A stretch of DNA of 64,000 nucleotides from Solanum dulcamara (Eukaryota > Streptophyta > Magnoliopsida > Solanales > Solanaceae), in NCBI RefSeq assembly GCF_947179165.1, contig NC_077244.1, positions 16,936,949-17,000,948 of the forward strand, read 5' to 3'. The notes under the pieces were generated by a model. It did not search any database and was not told the origin of the DNA. It saw nothing but the letters and a program-made list of their open reading frames with translations. Positions 12,786 to 25,055 of this stretch are shown here, one piece after another. Both the position numbers and the translations under genes were made by a program. Each line of letters starts with the position of its first letter. Position 1 is the first letter of the stretch.

Positions 12786-15700
12786 TATCACAACCCAACC
12801 CTATGGGCCACAACTGGGGTCCGACCTGGACCCCCGTATACGTATCTATCATATATAAAAACTATACATATGAACCCCAATGGGTGATAAAATTTTAATA
12901 CATGTATAACCTCTTTCATTCGCATCATGTCTTAAAGGGCACGTGAGCCGACGAGGCTGCTATAACATAAAAATATTTACAACATGCTGTATAGGCACAG
13001 TCGAAACAAACTCATAAATAACCCACATATATATGTCTACAGACCCCTAAGAATAGTAATGGTAACATATGGCGGGACAGGGCCCCCATCGTACCCCTGA
13101 ATAAACAAACATATATATATAAAATGACCAGTATCAAAAGTTAGACTTCGGAACAATAGAGCACTTCCAACATCACTGAGTGGAAACCCTAAGCTGGCGG
13201 ATCTCAAAAATGAACATCTATACCTACGGGCATAAAATGCAGCCCCCCGAAGAAAAGAGGGTCAGTACGATATATGTACTGAGTATATAAAGCATGGACT
13301 ATAATAAGTAAAGTTATTACTAGAGCAGAATGTGCAAAACTGAGCAAAGTATCAAGAAATATGAAAGTGCTTTTCATAACCACAGATAATGTATGCAGAG
13401 AAGCATATGCCATATCCAGCCCCATTATAGGACTCGGTGAACAAATCGTGGTCGCCGCCCCATCACTGGCTCCACAACACATCATAACTCTAGAGTAGGG
13501 AATATCACCGTAACAAATCATATCATATCAGATGGTCATATCATATGTGTACATGGCACATCATAACTCCATAATTCCCATGTACAGGTCGTAGCTGCCC
13601 CCTCACGTCGGGGCACGACGAACAATGTAGAGAAGTATGCATGATAACAAAACCTGGCCCGGACTTGGTGAAGGAAGCATTGAGGCATCTACGAATGGAG
13701 TATGAGAAACTATATGCAATTTAAATCATATCTGAGACTCGACGGAATAATCAAAATGAGCTTTCGTTCAAAATCGAGACAAGAGTCATATCAAGTACCT
13801 TTTGAAAGTCACTATGAGTTATATCAAAATAGAACTTCTGTGAATCATATACACGTATCAAGGAATAACAAAATATCTTTTGGAAGTCGAGAAATTGGCT
13901 ATCCTAGTGGCTTTAAGTATAGGAACTTCTTTGGAATCATGTGAAAGTCATATACTTGTTTCGTAAAACCAAGCCAAAAAGAGAGATTAGCTTTATATAC
14001 TTATGTCAAATCATGCTAAGATAAGGAATAAGATTTACATACTTATGCCAAAGACATACTAAAAGAAAGTACAAGCCTTACATACATATGCCAAAAATGC
14101 CAAAAGAAGGAAATGTTAGATTTACATACCTCTTACGGGTTACCCTTAACACGTTCGCCTCATCATCTCTTGAACCTATTTAACATGAAAGAAATCCTAG
14201 CATCAACAATCCTCGACTTCCCAACGTCTTAAGTTACATACGAGTATTCATAGAACTCATTTCCTCGCTTGTCTTCTCAAGTAGTCCTTTAGCTAGTTAA
14301 GGCGTTAACAAAAATTGGGCAGCATCTCCCCTATAATGTGCCCTATCCAAATTTCCAATTATACTCCTAATAGATAAATCCAACCAGCAACAATAACCTG
14401 CAGCACATATACAAGTAAAACATGGCAACATTACACAATATAAACTCCACCCAACTTGCTGAAAATTGTAATACCAAAATAGGGTTTCTAGTCTTTGTTT
14501 TGCAAAACCTTTAATTATACGAAATGAGGGGTTGTTTGGATAAAACAAGAAGAACCCACAACCCTTTTAAAATATATTTAGTCCCTGCAATACATCACCA
14601 CACACCTGCAGAAGCACCCCACACGCATAACACCCCATTTCAACTACAATTTAACTACGACGACTTCAATTTCGATTGTTTCTATCGTCGAGCATTTCCA
14701 CGACTTTTTTTATAGTTAAAGAAGTATAAAATGTGTATAATATCCTACATAACAACCCCATAAACTTCAAATTAGAAGAGAATACCTTACCTTTCCCGAA
14801 ATTGGCCACAACTCGCCAAACTAGCCTTGAAAGTTCCGTGTCGCGCTGAAACTTTAGCGGTCTGTTTGTGTTGCTTATTCACTGACCCAAATTGGAATTT
14901 ATTGTTATAAAACATCAGTATATAACCATGGTATAGCTTAAATAATTAATTCATATAACAAAACTCGGGCCTTACCTTTCTTGGCCTCAAACCCGCAACA
15001 CTCTCTCCTTGCTCTTAAAGTTTTCCCTTCTACTCTCTCTTATCTTTTCTAAGTGTACAGATGCAGGAATGGTTCCATAGGCATCTTAAGATATATATAT
15101 ACATACCCAAGTGCTTGATGAATACCGTAGATAATTAATTTGCGGAGGAAAATTGGAAACTTACCTTTTGTTTCCTTGTTGCCGTAACTAGTTCCCTTTT
15201 GTTCTCTACATTTTGTTTCCTTTCTTTGGTTGGTGTTTTGTTTAAGGGAACTGAAATAAGAGTCATGAAACATGTATATGTGGGCTGCCTTGGAGGTAAC
15301 ACGTGTCAGCCCCTTAGGGTGACATGTGTCGAGCCATGATTGGCCATCGTATCATGTTGCCAACTAGGGGCTGCCATGTGGAAGTGGGGTCCACCCCACC
15401 AAGCAGCTGCCTCACCTACTTGACCCTAAGTAGGTGCATCACCTACTTGGTTGAGGTGCTTCTACGTGTCGCTCCTCCATTGGCTGCCATGTGTTGTCTT
15501 TTCCCCTTCCTCATGGGTTCATAATCTCATCTTATTTTAGAAGCCTATGTAATCCATGCTACATAGATTGGTATGTCCTTAATCAACTCAAGTGTATGAC
15601 TTCTAAATTATTAGCTTACATAGGTAAATCGATTCTTATGACTCATTACTTGGCCTCCAATTCCTTCTGGATTCTTATGACTCTATTTCCAGCCTTCTCT

Positions 15701-15824
15701 ACTATAAGGTATCACATTCTCCTTTCCTTGGATTCATTTGATAGTGTTGTAGCTTATCCGGCTCACATGATAATGTCTAAGGAACTTAAGATACATTCCG
15801 AGCTTGAGAGTGTGGGGTGTAACA
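12786..15824 (-). repeat. G LTR (D family, LARD-like)
   Basis: A 3.04-kb LTR in minus orientation matching D's 5' LTR (54577-57910). On the minus strand it starts TGTTACACCCC, where D has TGTTATACCCC. It then shares GCTACAAC, GGAGTTGGAGGCCAAGTAA-like text, the AAGTAGGTG/CACCTACTT motif (15408-15452), the GATAGGGCACATTATAG stretch and the GGTCGGACC-like end. A second LTR for G is not in the window, so G is truncated. Open frames inside, such as 15491-15868, have no recognisable product. Confidence 0.82.
15408..15452. repeat. Inverted-repeat motif in G LTR
   Basis: CACCTACTT, CCCTAAGTAGGTG and a further CACCTACTT lie within 45 bases and can fold as AAGTAGGTG/CACCTACTT hairpins. The equivalent cluster exists at the same LTR position in D (54914-55000 and 60644-60730), so it is conserved within the family. 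Confidence 0.75.
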
Positions 15825-17000
15825 ATTTCAATGAAAGCTTTATGAAGATTACCAAGGTTTATGAATGACTCATGAAAGATTATTAATGATATTTCAAATA
15901 TTCTTTAAGAAATAATTTATGGTCTGATAAGGTAGTTCTCACACAATCATGTTAAGGAGGTGGTAAGATAGTTCTTACAAACTCATAAATATTTATTAAT
16001 CAATTATGTTAATGAAATATTCTTATGATTTTCCTATGATGAGGATTGATATCTATTATTTTATTTCCCATATGATATTAATGACTATATTTTCATGAAG
16101 TTCCGCTGGGATAAAGACTAAGAACCGATAGGACTTTATGGTGGAGTTTGGTTCGGTAGCCATTATAACTACCTAAAGAAATTCTAGCCCACTTAGGTTT
16201 ATGATTCGAATATGGTGTAACTAGTTGATTAACATATAACAAAAAGTTAATGAAAGTACCATCACGGAGTGTATAGTAGCAAAGTAGTCTCTCCCTTATG
16301 GATGTAGAGCACATCAAATTCGAGGTTATACCTCGCATGGACTTATATATTGGTTAAAGGTCCTATCCCACATCAAGGTGAAAAAAAGGTATAATATTTT
16401 CATGATGATGTTTTGGTGCATTGACTAATGATTATGATGTTTTGAGGTTTTAATGGTTTTACTCATGTTTTAAGATATTTGTCATGCACCTCATGGTTCA
16501 TATTGATTATGTTCGATATTCATTGTTCATGAATATTTGTCACATACTGAATGTATTCCATATACTAATGCATACGTTTTTCCAGCATTGTATTAAAAAA
16601 TAGGGTCGGGCGATCATTGTGCACCTCCCACTCATGACTAAAGTTCAGCTTCATTTTTTTAATTGTTGGTGAGTCCTCATGCTTTGAGGACAATATATTC
16701 TTCTTTATTGTTCTTATGAATTTCTTATGTTATCATGGGTGACCTAGGAACTTGTCTTACGCCCCCATCTAGTTAGTAGAGGCATGTTAGTTGAGTACAT
16801 GTTGTCCTTCACTTTAGTTGAGAATTGTTTCTCCTTTATTGAGACTTTGTTGTTGAGATTTAAATTTCGCATCTATGTTGTTGCTTTGTTTCTTCACTTA
16901 CCTAATGTATGGTCATAAACGATATGCTAAGAAGTTTGGTTAGGGTTCCTTGGGATTTTAATCATCGTGTCACACCTAGGATCTAGCATGGGTCATGACA
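15825..17000 (+). repeat. H: 3' half of a chromovirus LTR
   Basis: About 1.18 kb in plus orientation resembling the distal half of B/C-type LTRs. Shared features are GACCTAGGAACTTGTCTTACGCCCCC (compare AGCTAGGGACTTGTCTTAGCCCCG in C, read in parts), TTAGAGGCATGTTAGTTGAG and an ending GGGTCATGACA (compare GGGCCGTGACA). No primer site follows, so this is the outer end of an element or a solo LTR. Its 5' half is missing where G begins. Confidence 0.65.
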
Positions 17001-17154
17001 GTTCATAACTATATTATAAAAACAATTTATTTATTTTCTTCAAATTAGTATATTTTGATTAAATTAATCATAAAACTAAAAGTACAAAAATTTGTGAACA
17101 TTATAAAATGCATGTTTGATAAAAAAATTAATATTATAAATGTAATGTCATAAA
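17001..17154. other. Unassigned AT-rich spacer
   Basis: About 150 bases of very AT-rich sequence between the end of H and the start of I. I see no gene, motif or repeat relation here. Confidence 0.5.
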
Positions 17155-19733
17155 ATATAATGAACCTCAAGATTATTTCCTCCATTTCCCCATAATTTTA
17201 CCCTTTAGAGATTTTCTGTAGGAGCCTAAGTAATTTATGTATAGCGGGGACGAATAATTCAGTCATTTGCGTGGTTTTTATGCAAGTTTCTGCGTCTTAG
17301 AATTCTTGGAGTTTGAATGGTTATTTTAGGTCAAAAATTCAAGTACACGGCCTTGGAATGCAATTTTGATTGTTCAGATAGCTTTGGAACATCGAGTTTG
17401 TTCTAGAAGGACATTTTCCTCAGATCCCAAGGATTTCTGACTAATTTCAAGCAACCTTGTAGCTTATGGTTAAAATGGAGCTTGGCTGTAGGAACCACTT
17501 TTCTAATTGACATCACCTCCATTGAGTGTTTCCAAAATTCTGTTAAGTGTGGAATGTTGTTTTTGATTGGATAGCATATTCAATTTGCATTGCTCATACC
17601 CCAAATTATTTTCGAAGGTCTGATAGAGACTTTAGATTTTCATCCCAATAGTTGGTGCAACCTCTCCATGGGAGCCTAAGATAGAATATATGAAGAGATG
17701 GTTGCTCTTGCAGAGAGCTAGTAACACCTGCAAAGGTGGCAGATCAACAGACCTTGATCCTACATATCCTTGGTTGCATCCGCTATGTCATTCCTGCGGA
17801 GCCAAGGCCCGCTCCTCTAGGACTAATTTGTCTATTGACAGTCGCTCTTGCAAAGATGGGGTCTACTCCTACAAAGCTGATTGTCTCTTTAACCCTCTCA
17901 TTAGAAGCTCCTCCCTTTCTCAGTCAATGTCACACCTGCGACATTGAGGTCGGTTGAGTGGCGTTTACAGTGATTAAATCACTGTTTCTTCTTCATTTGT
18001 TCTATTTTTGTTTGTGAAAATTGAGAGCTCAACTTGGGTGATTTCTTGAGAATTCCTTTGCTTTGAGTTGGGAATAGCCTAGGGACATCGTGCGAGTTGT
18101 CATTTTGGCTTCTAAATCATAAGTCCTTGTTATGTTTTCTCTGATTATATCTTTAAATGGGTTTGTTGAACTATATACTTGTTGGTTTAATTCTGGGTTA
18201 TTTAATATTTGGATTGTGCCTATTTTTGGGACACAAATTTATTGAGTTAGTTGGGGCTTGTTGATGGGTCAATTTCATGATTCCTTATGCAGGTCCCACA
18301 ATGCCATTTTGGCTTGATTTAAAATATGTCTTCAATTATTACAAAATGGGTATCCAAGTGTTTGTATTGACGTTATGATTACTTATTTGTTAGCGTGGTA
18401 GTGACTATTGATATTTTGAAAGGATAAAGATTTAATTTTGTGGATTATGGAGCATGCATGATTGGCTTCACGATAGGTTATGGTCTACCTTCCTTTAGAT
18501 TGTGCTCTATTAGATGATTCTTAGTATGTATTGCATGTTAATTAGGATTGTATATGTCAGGTTAGAAATCCTTCCTTATTCATATTTTCTTGATTCTCGT
18601 TGAAGCCTCCGACTAGTCGTGGTTTGTGAAATCCTTAGTTTAGGCCAGTAGTTCCTTTATTATGACTTACTTGACTATTGTTGTCCTCTTTAGTTAATTT
18701 GGTTGAGCCCTCTAGTAATTACTATGATTTGATACCCTTCTCTAGTGCATGGAACCTTAGTTGCTTGTTATAGTCTTAGGTTGGCATTAGAAGTACTTAG
18801 TGTTCGTTAAGTAGTACCTTTGGATTAAGCCTGAGATTTTTGAGTTACCCATTCAGGTGGTAATTCTTTATAAATTCCTAATTTTTTTTATTTTTGATGA
18901 TCAATTTATGATGTTTATATTGCATATATTGGTATATTGTTGGGTTTGAGGCATTGATCGTGGACCAACTGAATTTTAGGTTAGTTTTTCTATGCTTTAA
19001 GAGTGAGATAATATTGGTAATGTATACTTAGTTGTTTATCTAATATTGTTTGGATGTTGGTGATGGCATGAATTGCATTGGTACCATTTTACATGCTTTC
19101 AGGTAGTATCCTTGTTCATGGATCAGATATTTACTACTATTTTTGAGAAATTCTGATTTCACACTTTTACTCTTAACAATATTTTTGATGGGAGTCCTAC
19201 CACATTTACCACTTTAATAAATGATTTTTTAAAAATAAAGAGGCATCATGGATGTGCTCACTACTTAGTTGTTCAGTTGGGCAGATTATTGACCTTTTTC
19301 TCACAGCTTAATGATCGGTTGAGGATATTATCAACCCTTTTGATATTGGAAGGATCCCTTATGTATCTTTTGTTTCCTGATGTAGTAGGTCCATGAGGAT
19401 TGATTATGGAATTTATGGATTGGGACCAAGCAATATATACAAACTTCTCAAGTCCCTTAGAGGTCTCTCTGGCCAGTGAAACATTAAATAGGATGAGGGG
19501 TATCCCCATGTCCTACCTATTGTGCTATGAGGCAGGAGGTAGGTGTATATACTTGGTTGAGTGGCACTTGGTACTACTAGCAATATTAGTTTATGTTTCT
19601 TAACTTGCAGACATAGGTACTGCCTATCACCAGTACAATTGGTTGTTGTTTGCACCCGCCCTTCTTATGGGGCATTTTGGGTTATGTTTGATGTTATGTA
19701 CCTTTTGAAGCTTATAGAGGTCCGGTTAGGTTA
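17155..19733 (+). repeat. I: E-family LTR, left part
   Basis: Plus-oriented LTR aligned with E's LTRs. It starts at TATAATGAACCTCAAG, which corresponds to TGTAGTGACCCTCCAAG at 22526. It shares the GTTTGAATGGTTATTTT-type segment and GGTTAAAATGGAGCTTGG with 22810-22840. It continues after the J insertion at 22114. Several moderately long open frames occur (for example 17690-17947) but have no domain and lie in repeat sequence. The LTR is clearly more diverged than the pair bounding E. Confidence 0.65.
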
Positions 19734-19965
19734 TGTCACGACCTGACCTAGGGCCTAGTTGTAAAACAGTGATCGAAACCCCAAAGGGGCTCCAACCAAG
19801 CCTTGTGGCATGTATAAAGCATACATAAGGTAAAATAAAGTGGAACATAGCTTAAGAAAGAGTCTAACACCAAACGAAAAAGGAATATAATCCGACTAGA
19901 CAGACTCAACATATTTTGTCAAACACATGCCTCTACTAATGAAAAATAGGCAGGGGTTAAGACAT
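19734..19965 (-). repeat. J: LTR distal end
   Basis: The minus strand reads ATTAGTAGAGGCATGTGTTTG and ends CTAGGCCCTAGGTCAGGTCGTGACA (in parts). This matches the distal LTR end of B, C, H and K. It is fused directly to the start of the protease region, which marks an internal deletion junction near 19966. Confidence 0.65.
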
Positions 19966-20019
19966 GACTCTATAAAAGAAAAGTTTGTACGCAGATCAAG
20001 CAATGCATAAACATATAAG

Positions 20020-20960
20020 TTAAAGACCCATGACCACATTGGGAGTCTCATCCACATCATGCCTAGCATGAAGAGCATAGAATCGGTTGTTGTGTTGGCC
20101 ACCCTTAGGTTGAGCTTTGGTGACTTGTTGCACTTGGAATTTTTGTGGACAACCTTCTCCACCTTTGTTGGCAATATGAGGGCACTCAGATTGCTTATGG
20201 CCCATGTTGCCACATCGATAGCATGCACCCATTCCCATCAAGAATTTCCCTTGATAATTCTTTCCACACTCTGCACACTTAGGAAAAGAAGGGCTACTAG
20301 CATTCACGCCTACACATCGTTGAACTTTAGGCTATGGCACCCTATATTTAGAAAACTTCCTCTCCGAACCTTTGCCTTGTTAGGAGCGGCCACTACTACC
20401 ATCGCCAGTCCTAGCATTGGAGAACCCACTTTCATACTGGGCCCTCATAGAATTCCTCATTCTCATCTCATTGAGCATTTCTCCTTCAATTTGTTCAGCC
20501 AAAGTAATGAGCTGTGATATGTCCATCTCTTTAACAAGAATAGCAGTACAACATTCCTTAGCGACCAATTCAGACACTCCTTATATGAATTGACTCATTT
20601 AGGAATGTGGATCAACAACCAATAATGGTGCATACTTGGACAACATAGTAAACTTTAGGGCATAGTCTCTCATTCCCATATTTCCTTATCGAAGAGTAAT
20701 GAACTCCAACACTTTACCTTCCCTTAGATCAAAAGGGAAAAACTGATCAAGGAAAGAAAGTTTGAAGGCTTCCCATTCAATAGGACCTTCTTCTACTCTC
20801 TCCAACTTCCATTAAGTGTACCAAACTTGAGTAACACCCTTGAGTTGGTAAGCCTCAACTCAACCTTCTCCTCTGAAGTCACCCCCATGATACTCATTAT
20901 TTTTTAGACCTCATCAATAAAGTCTTTGGGCTACTAATCGACTTTTTAATTATGGATGAA
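20020..20960 (-). pseudogene. J gag remnant
   Basis: Minus-strand chromovirus gag. The N-terminal core starts at PKTLLMRS-like text near 20940 and passes through IEWEAF and VKEMDISQLITLAEQIEGE (20577-20380). It ends in the zinc knuckle CYRCGNMGHKQSEC (20223-20182), preceded by a CAECGK pair. A short Gln-rich tail then reads HARHDVDETPNVV (about 20050), the spacer that leads into protease. Frameshifts and stops break the reading. It resembles B's gag closely. Confidence 0.8.
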
Positions 20961-21205
20961 CTTCTCCACCTTTGCTGGAACTATAAGGGTACTTAGATTG
21001 CTTATGGACTATCCTTTCACATCTATAGCATGCACCCATTCCCCTCAAGCATTTCCCTTCAGGATTTTTTCCACACTTTGCACACTTTAGAAAAGAAGGG
21101 ATACTAGTATTCACACCTCCTCGTCATTGAACATTAGGATATGAAATCATATCTTTAGCAAAATTCCTCCCCAAACCTTGGCCTTGTTAATAGCAGCCAC
21201 TACTA
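20961..21205 (-). pseudogene. Duplicated gag zinc-knuckle segment in J
   Basis: A second, more decayed copy of the gag C-terminal segment lies upstream of the N-terminal gag segment. It reads KCAKCGKNPEGKCLRGMG followed by CYRCERIVHKQSKY, where the last Cys of the knuckle is Tyr. It aligns with 20150-20400. The order C-terminal piece, N-terminal piece, C-terminal piece shows a rearrangement or two overlapping insertions. Confidence 0.7.
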
Positions 21206-22108
21206 TCAACCTAACATAGTTCATCAAAATTGAAGTTTTAAAGTAATGAGATTACATGAGATTTTTGGAATAAACCTTGGATTCCATGAGTTGAAGTACC
21301 CATGGATCAATCCATACATACCTTGATTGAAATTGGAATTGAATTTGAGTAAGAAGGATTGATCTTGCTAAAACCCTAACCAAATCTTGATAAAGTCTTG
21401 AGGAACCTTGGGAGAGAAGTCTAGAATTTGTTTGGGAATTAATGAGGGAATAAGAGGGTTTAGGAGTATTTTAGGAAGTAATACCTAATGAATCTAGTCC
21501 TTAAAAAAGTCAAAATACATTGGTAGAATATCGAGAAAATACCAAACTACTCCTCATTAAATTTTGACTTAGGAATCCCTACGAAAAGGTTCTACAAATT
21601 GTAGAAGCAATGATGAGTCATACAAATGACTCGTCCTGTAGGTCCTGAGAAAGACTTGAAAACCAAGTCTTTAAACTTTCTACACGAGTCGTGTTTATGA
21701 CTCGTTTTCACTTTTATGAGTCATCGATTGGAATCGTCCTACAGGTCTGATAGAACCCTAAAATAAGGGCTTCTAATCTTTTTTAATGACTAATGGTTTT
21801 GACTCGTAGTCTTCCTTACAAGTCATAAAAACCACTCGTCTTGCATGTATGAAAAACCTACAAGTTGAAGGTCTATGAAGTTTCACCATACTCATTCTTA
21901 TAAGTGGTCTTTGTTCCTATGAGTTGTCAAGTGACTCGTCAACTCTGATTTTGCTTTATTCAATTTTTCAGAGCTGAAATCATGTCCACGACTCGTGTCT
22001 ACAACCTGTAAAAGTCCCTACGAGTCATAGACTAACTCATAGATTTGGTCAGTCAACTTTTCTTATGATTTTCCTTTTTTTCGAATTTTCATCTTACGAG
22101 GTCTTACA
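21206..22108 (-). repeat. J: LTR proximal part
   Basis: About 0.9 kb. The minus strand starts TGTAAGACCTCGTAAG. It contains many ACTCGT/ACGAGT words (for example 21590-22030), a pattern also seen in A's LTRs as GGTCGTAG words. The right end abuts the imperfect target duplication TGTTA. No gene. Confidence 0.65.
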
Positions 22109-22113
22109 TGTTA

Positions 22114-22525
22114 TTATTTGATTATAATTTTATATCTTGTGTTAGCTGGATAACTTTTTATATGATTGGCTTGATTTCCTCTATATCGGTGCTTTCCTAT
22201 CGGATTAGGTTGACCTTTTGGATTGTGCTAATTTCCGCTTGTGTACCTTTAGTCAGTGGACTTTTGTAATAGGATATTTTTGTGGTAAGGTTGTTGGACT
22301 AGAGACTTCATGTACGTTCCTCTACTTTTGTTACTTGTTTTCTTTATCCTACTCCTTTGCATCTATTTACTCTTACAATAATTCATCTTATTCGGTTTCA
22401 TGTTGCATATGTTCCTTAATTACTTGTTATTTGTATTTGCATTGTCTTTGGAGCTTAGTCGGTCTATTTTTACGAAGTACCATTTTTTGGTACTCATATT
22501 ATACTTTTACGCCATGCAGATTAAA
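22114..22525 (+). repeat. I: E-family LTR, right part
   Basis: Continuation of LTR I after J. It shares AGTACCATTTTTTGGTACTC and ATACTTTTACGCCATGCAG-like text with E's 3' LTR near 35030-35070. It breaks off where element E's LTR starts at 22526. An open frame rich in Phe, Tyr and Cys (22218-22577) runs across the LTR boundary and is not taken as a gene. Confidence 0.6.
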
Positions 22526-23013
22526 TGTAGTGACCCTCCAAGTCATTATTTTTTATTTTCTTATTATCATTTATTAGAGATTTCTCATAGAGTCTCTAAG
22601 TCATGTTTGACTTGCTAGGACAGATAGTTTAGTCAATTTCTTGTTTGTTTGGATTCTATGCAAATTTATGTGTTTTGAAGATTTTGAAACTTCAACGGTT
22701 CACTTCGGTCAAAATATCAGGTAAACAACTTCATAATAAAATTTTGACTATTTTGTTATCTTCGACCTTTCTAAAGTCTTGAGGTTTCCGGGCTCATCTT
22801 GAGTCCTTTTTGTTGAATTTAGCTTAAAATGGAGGTTGGGTGTGGGACTCACTTTTTGTTACAACAACCTTGATTTAAAGTTTCAACATCTATATTGAGT
22901 ATGGAATGACTAATTTGGTGGAGTAGAATATCTTATTTGTGTGAATGGGGTTCCAAAGAAATCCCGAGCACCTGAGTAAAGTACGTTTAGACTTAGATAT
23001 ATTTTCTAGTGCC
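22526..23013 (+). repeat. E 5' LTR, left part
   Basis: Aligned with the first 0.6 kb of the 3' LTR. Both have GAAGATTTTGAAACTT/GGAGATTTTGAAACTT and a GTCAAAATATCAGGTAAA/AAAATGTCAGGTAAATA block. It stops at F's target site GTGCC (23009-23013) and resumes at 28622. Confidence 0.75.
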
Positions 23014-24383
23014 TGAGGCATTACCAACTTATTAAACTCATGTTAATGAATTATTGCAATATTTTAATGCTAATCAAGGGGATATTACGCCCTAGTTCTA
23101 TGGTATGTAGTTATTTCTTGGAAAATAATTTTTGATGGAGTTTGCACCCAAAAATCACTAAATTACGCCCTTTCATTGATCCTTCAAAATAGGGGGTAGT
23201 TGTTTAGCCTGTTAAAATATGGTTCTGTTGGTTCTTTCTGATATGAATAGGCATTTCAATTAACATTTCAGAATGAGGAAAGGGGTTTCACCGGTTGAAA
23301 ATCAAGTAAAGAGGGAGGGAAATCAAGGGCAAAGTCATATTTGATGCTACAAAGGCTTCCTTTGGAATAATATAAGCATATTACATGCTAGAAAGGCTTC
23401 TTTAAAATATTCTAAGGATATTTTTGAATATGTATAATTAAATACTTTTATTTTCTTATTATAATTGTATCTTAGACCTTTCTTAGACCAATCTAGAGAC
23501 ATGAACCCTAGTTTAAAAAGGAAAGAGCCTCCATTTAAATTGAAGAGTGAAGATTGTGAGCTTAAATGTGTAAATATTAAGATCTTTCTTCAACTCTTGC
23601 TTTTGTATTGAATATTCATAGGGGTAGTGTTTGATTTCAGATTTGGATATGGTCGTTTGATTCTTGCTTTGGGCTTTTGCAATTAATTGAATATTATCTT
23701 GTTTATGATATGGGTTTTTGATTCTCTAATCAATCTCATGCTTTAAATTATTTCCAAGGTCATGATCAACCCAAGGACTTTCCTATGTGCCTTGATCTTG
23801 CGTCAGAAATGGGATTTAAATGTAGGAAAGATTGATTATCACAATTTGAAAATTCATTGCGCTATTGGACTAGTGTACAAGAGATTCTAGATCTAGGTCT
23901 AATCCCGCATCTTATGAATTGAGCTAGGAATAGGATGTCCTAGTATTTCCATATTGGGTTTTTTGAAGTACTATACTTACTAAGTTTAGATTTTGATCGG
24001 GAGATAAAAGCGGGAACTTGAGAACAAGGCAATGTTGAATTGCCCATAATTATATTGATAATGTTTGATTGTTTATGATGGATCATTGAGTATGAATTGA
24101 ATTGCTATTTCCGAATCCATTTTCTATCCTCGGGTCAAGAGGTCATTGATCCCCTTATCCTTTATTGTTATTACCTTAGCTTAGTGGTTAGTCCCTTATT
24201 TGAAATACTCCAAAAAATGATATGTATCAATTTGGGAAATGGAACTAATGTCTTGTAATTCTTTATCTTTTCAATCAACCTTATATTGTAGCTTGTGGAT
24301 TCGACGCAGACCTTATAAGTTGGGTAATATATTGCTAACAACCACCTACATTTCTTATTTGGTAGTGGAGTTGAGTATTATCA
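23014..24383 (+). repeat. F 5' LTR
   Basis: 1.37 kb starting TGAGGCATTACCAAC and ending GTATTATCA. It aligns with 27269-28616 over its length, for example TGTAGTTATTTCTTG, GGCTTCCTTTGGAATA, GAAGAGTGAAGATTGTG, TTTCTATCCTCGGGTCAA. Many substitutions separate the two copies, so the insertion is not recent. Confidence 0.88.
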
Positions 24384-24389
24384 CAATAA

Positions 24390-24407
24390 TGGCGTTGTTT
24401 CTGGGGA
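24390..24407 (+). other. Primer-binding site of element F (tRNA-Asp type)
   Basis: TGGCGTTGTTTCTGGGGA lies 6 bases inside the 5' LTR. It differs at a few positions, mostly C to T, from TGGCGCCGTTGCCGGGGA, which I recall as the tRNA-Asp complement used by Athila-type gypsy elements. Confidence 0.75.
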
Positions 24408-24485
24408 ACAATACGGTATATTGAATAGGTCTAATATTTATAGTTCACTAGTTTTGACCCATTTTGTAAATATTATTTTGTTTTT

Positions 24486-25055
24486 GTGTTGTTTTGTGTT
24501 TTAGTTATTTTTTTCTTTTTTTCTTTTTATTTTAGTATTCTTGTGGTGTCATATAATGAAACCATAGTTGGAGGTTACAATTCCTATGATGATGATCCTT
24601 GCCCCTATTATGGAGGACCTTATATTGAGAAAATATGTATGGAGAATTCTCTAAGTGAAGAAATGAGTGATACCGTACATATCGTGAGTAAAATATGGCT
24701 CGCGGGCTTAATCCAGTGCATTGAGCTTTGTGAGAGAATACGAGATGTCTTGTTCCACTTTAGGGATGAACTCCTCAACTTGCATCTTCATCTGTTCAAT
24801 AAAGTGATCCATCTTGGACTTGAAATTGCCAACTTGAAGACAAATGTGATGACAAAGCAAAGGGAAAATGAATCTCTTGCTCAAGTGGTCAAAAGTGAAA
24901 ATTTAGAGTGGGAATCCAAAGAAGAAAGGATTTTTTCTAAATATGGAAGAAATCATAGGTATTTGCACACCTTCCAAGCCAAAGATAATTCAAGATTCCA
25001 CCTTCAAATAAATGGAACTAGAGTTGCAACGAAGAGTCAACATGATCACCTCTAG
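24486..25055 (+). CDS. F internal open frame, short gag-like protein
   Basis: 189 codons, the longest uninterrupted frame outside C. The first 20 or so residues are hydrophobic and probably upstream leader read through. The likely protein begins near ETIVGGYNSYDDDPCPYYGG. It has one short Tyr/Asp/Cys/Gly-rich patch, then a charged stretch that may form coiled coil (residues about 75-150, with LHLHLFNKVIHLGLEIANLK and QRENESLAQVV). It lies just after the primer site, where gag sits. I recall similar short proteins in non-autonomous plant LTR elements, but no named domain is visible. Its start codon is uncertain. Confidence 0.5.
   Translation: MLFCVLVIFFFFSFYFSILVVSYNETIVGGYNSYDDDPCPYYGGPYIEKICMENSLSEEMSDTVHIVSKIWLAGLIQCIELCERIRDVLFHFRDELLNLHLHLFNKVIHLGLEIANLKTNVMTKQRENESLAQVVKSENLEWESKEERIFSKYGRNHRYLHTFQAKDNSRFHLQINGTRVATKSQHDHL

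Larger units (their letters stand above)
19734..22108 (-). mobile_element. J: deletion derivative of a chromovirus
   Basis: A 2.4-kb minus-strand unit inserted in LTR I. Ends are TGTCACGACC on the left and TCTTACA on the right. Flanks GGTTA (19729-19733) and TGTTA (22109-22113) match at 4 of 5 bases. From its 5' end it holds about 0.9 kb of LTR start, a rearranged gag, a few bases of protease, then the last 230 bases of an LTR. Most of one LTR, RT, RNase H and integrase are absent, so it could move only with help, if ever. LTR I is restored when it is removed. Confidence 0.75.

Noticed and set aside
13204..13521. 105-residue minus-strand open frame
   Set aside because: Lies within LTR G; no match in meaning to any domain and not kept in D.
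15491..15868. 125-residue open frame, plus strand
   Set aside because: Runs antisense through the start of LTR G and across its end into H. Not conserved in D.
20059..20517. 152-residue open frame on the plus strand
   Set aside because: Exact antisense shadow of the J gag, whose zinc knuckle is on the minus strand.
22218..22577. 119-residue Phe/Tyr/Cys-rich open frame resembling a membrane protein
   Set aside because: Lies in LTR I and crosses into E's LTR. The hydrophobic look comes from T-rich sequence.
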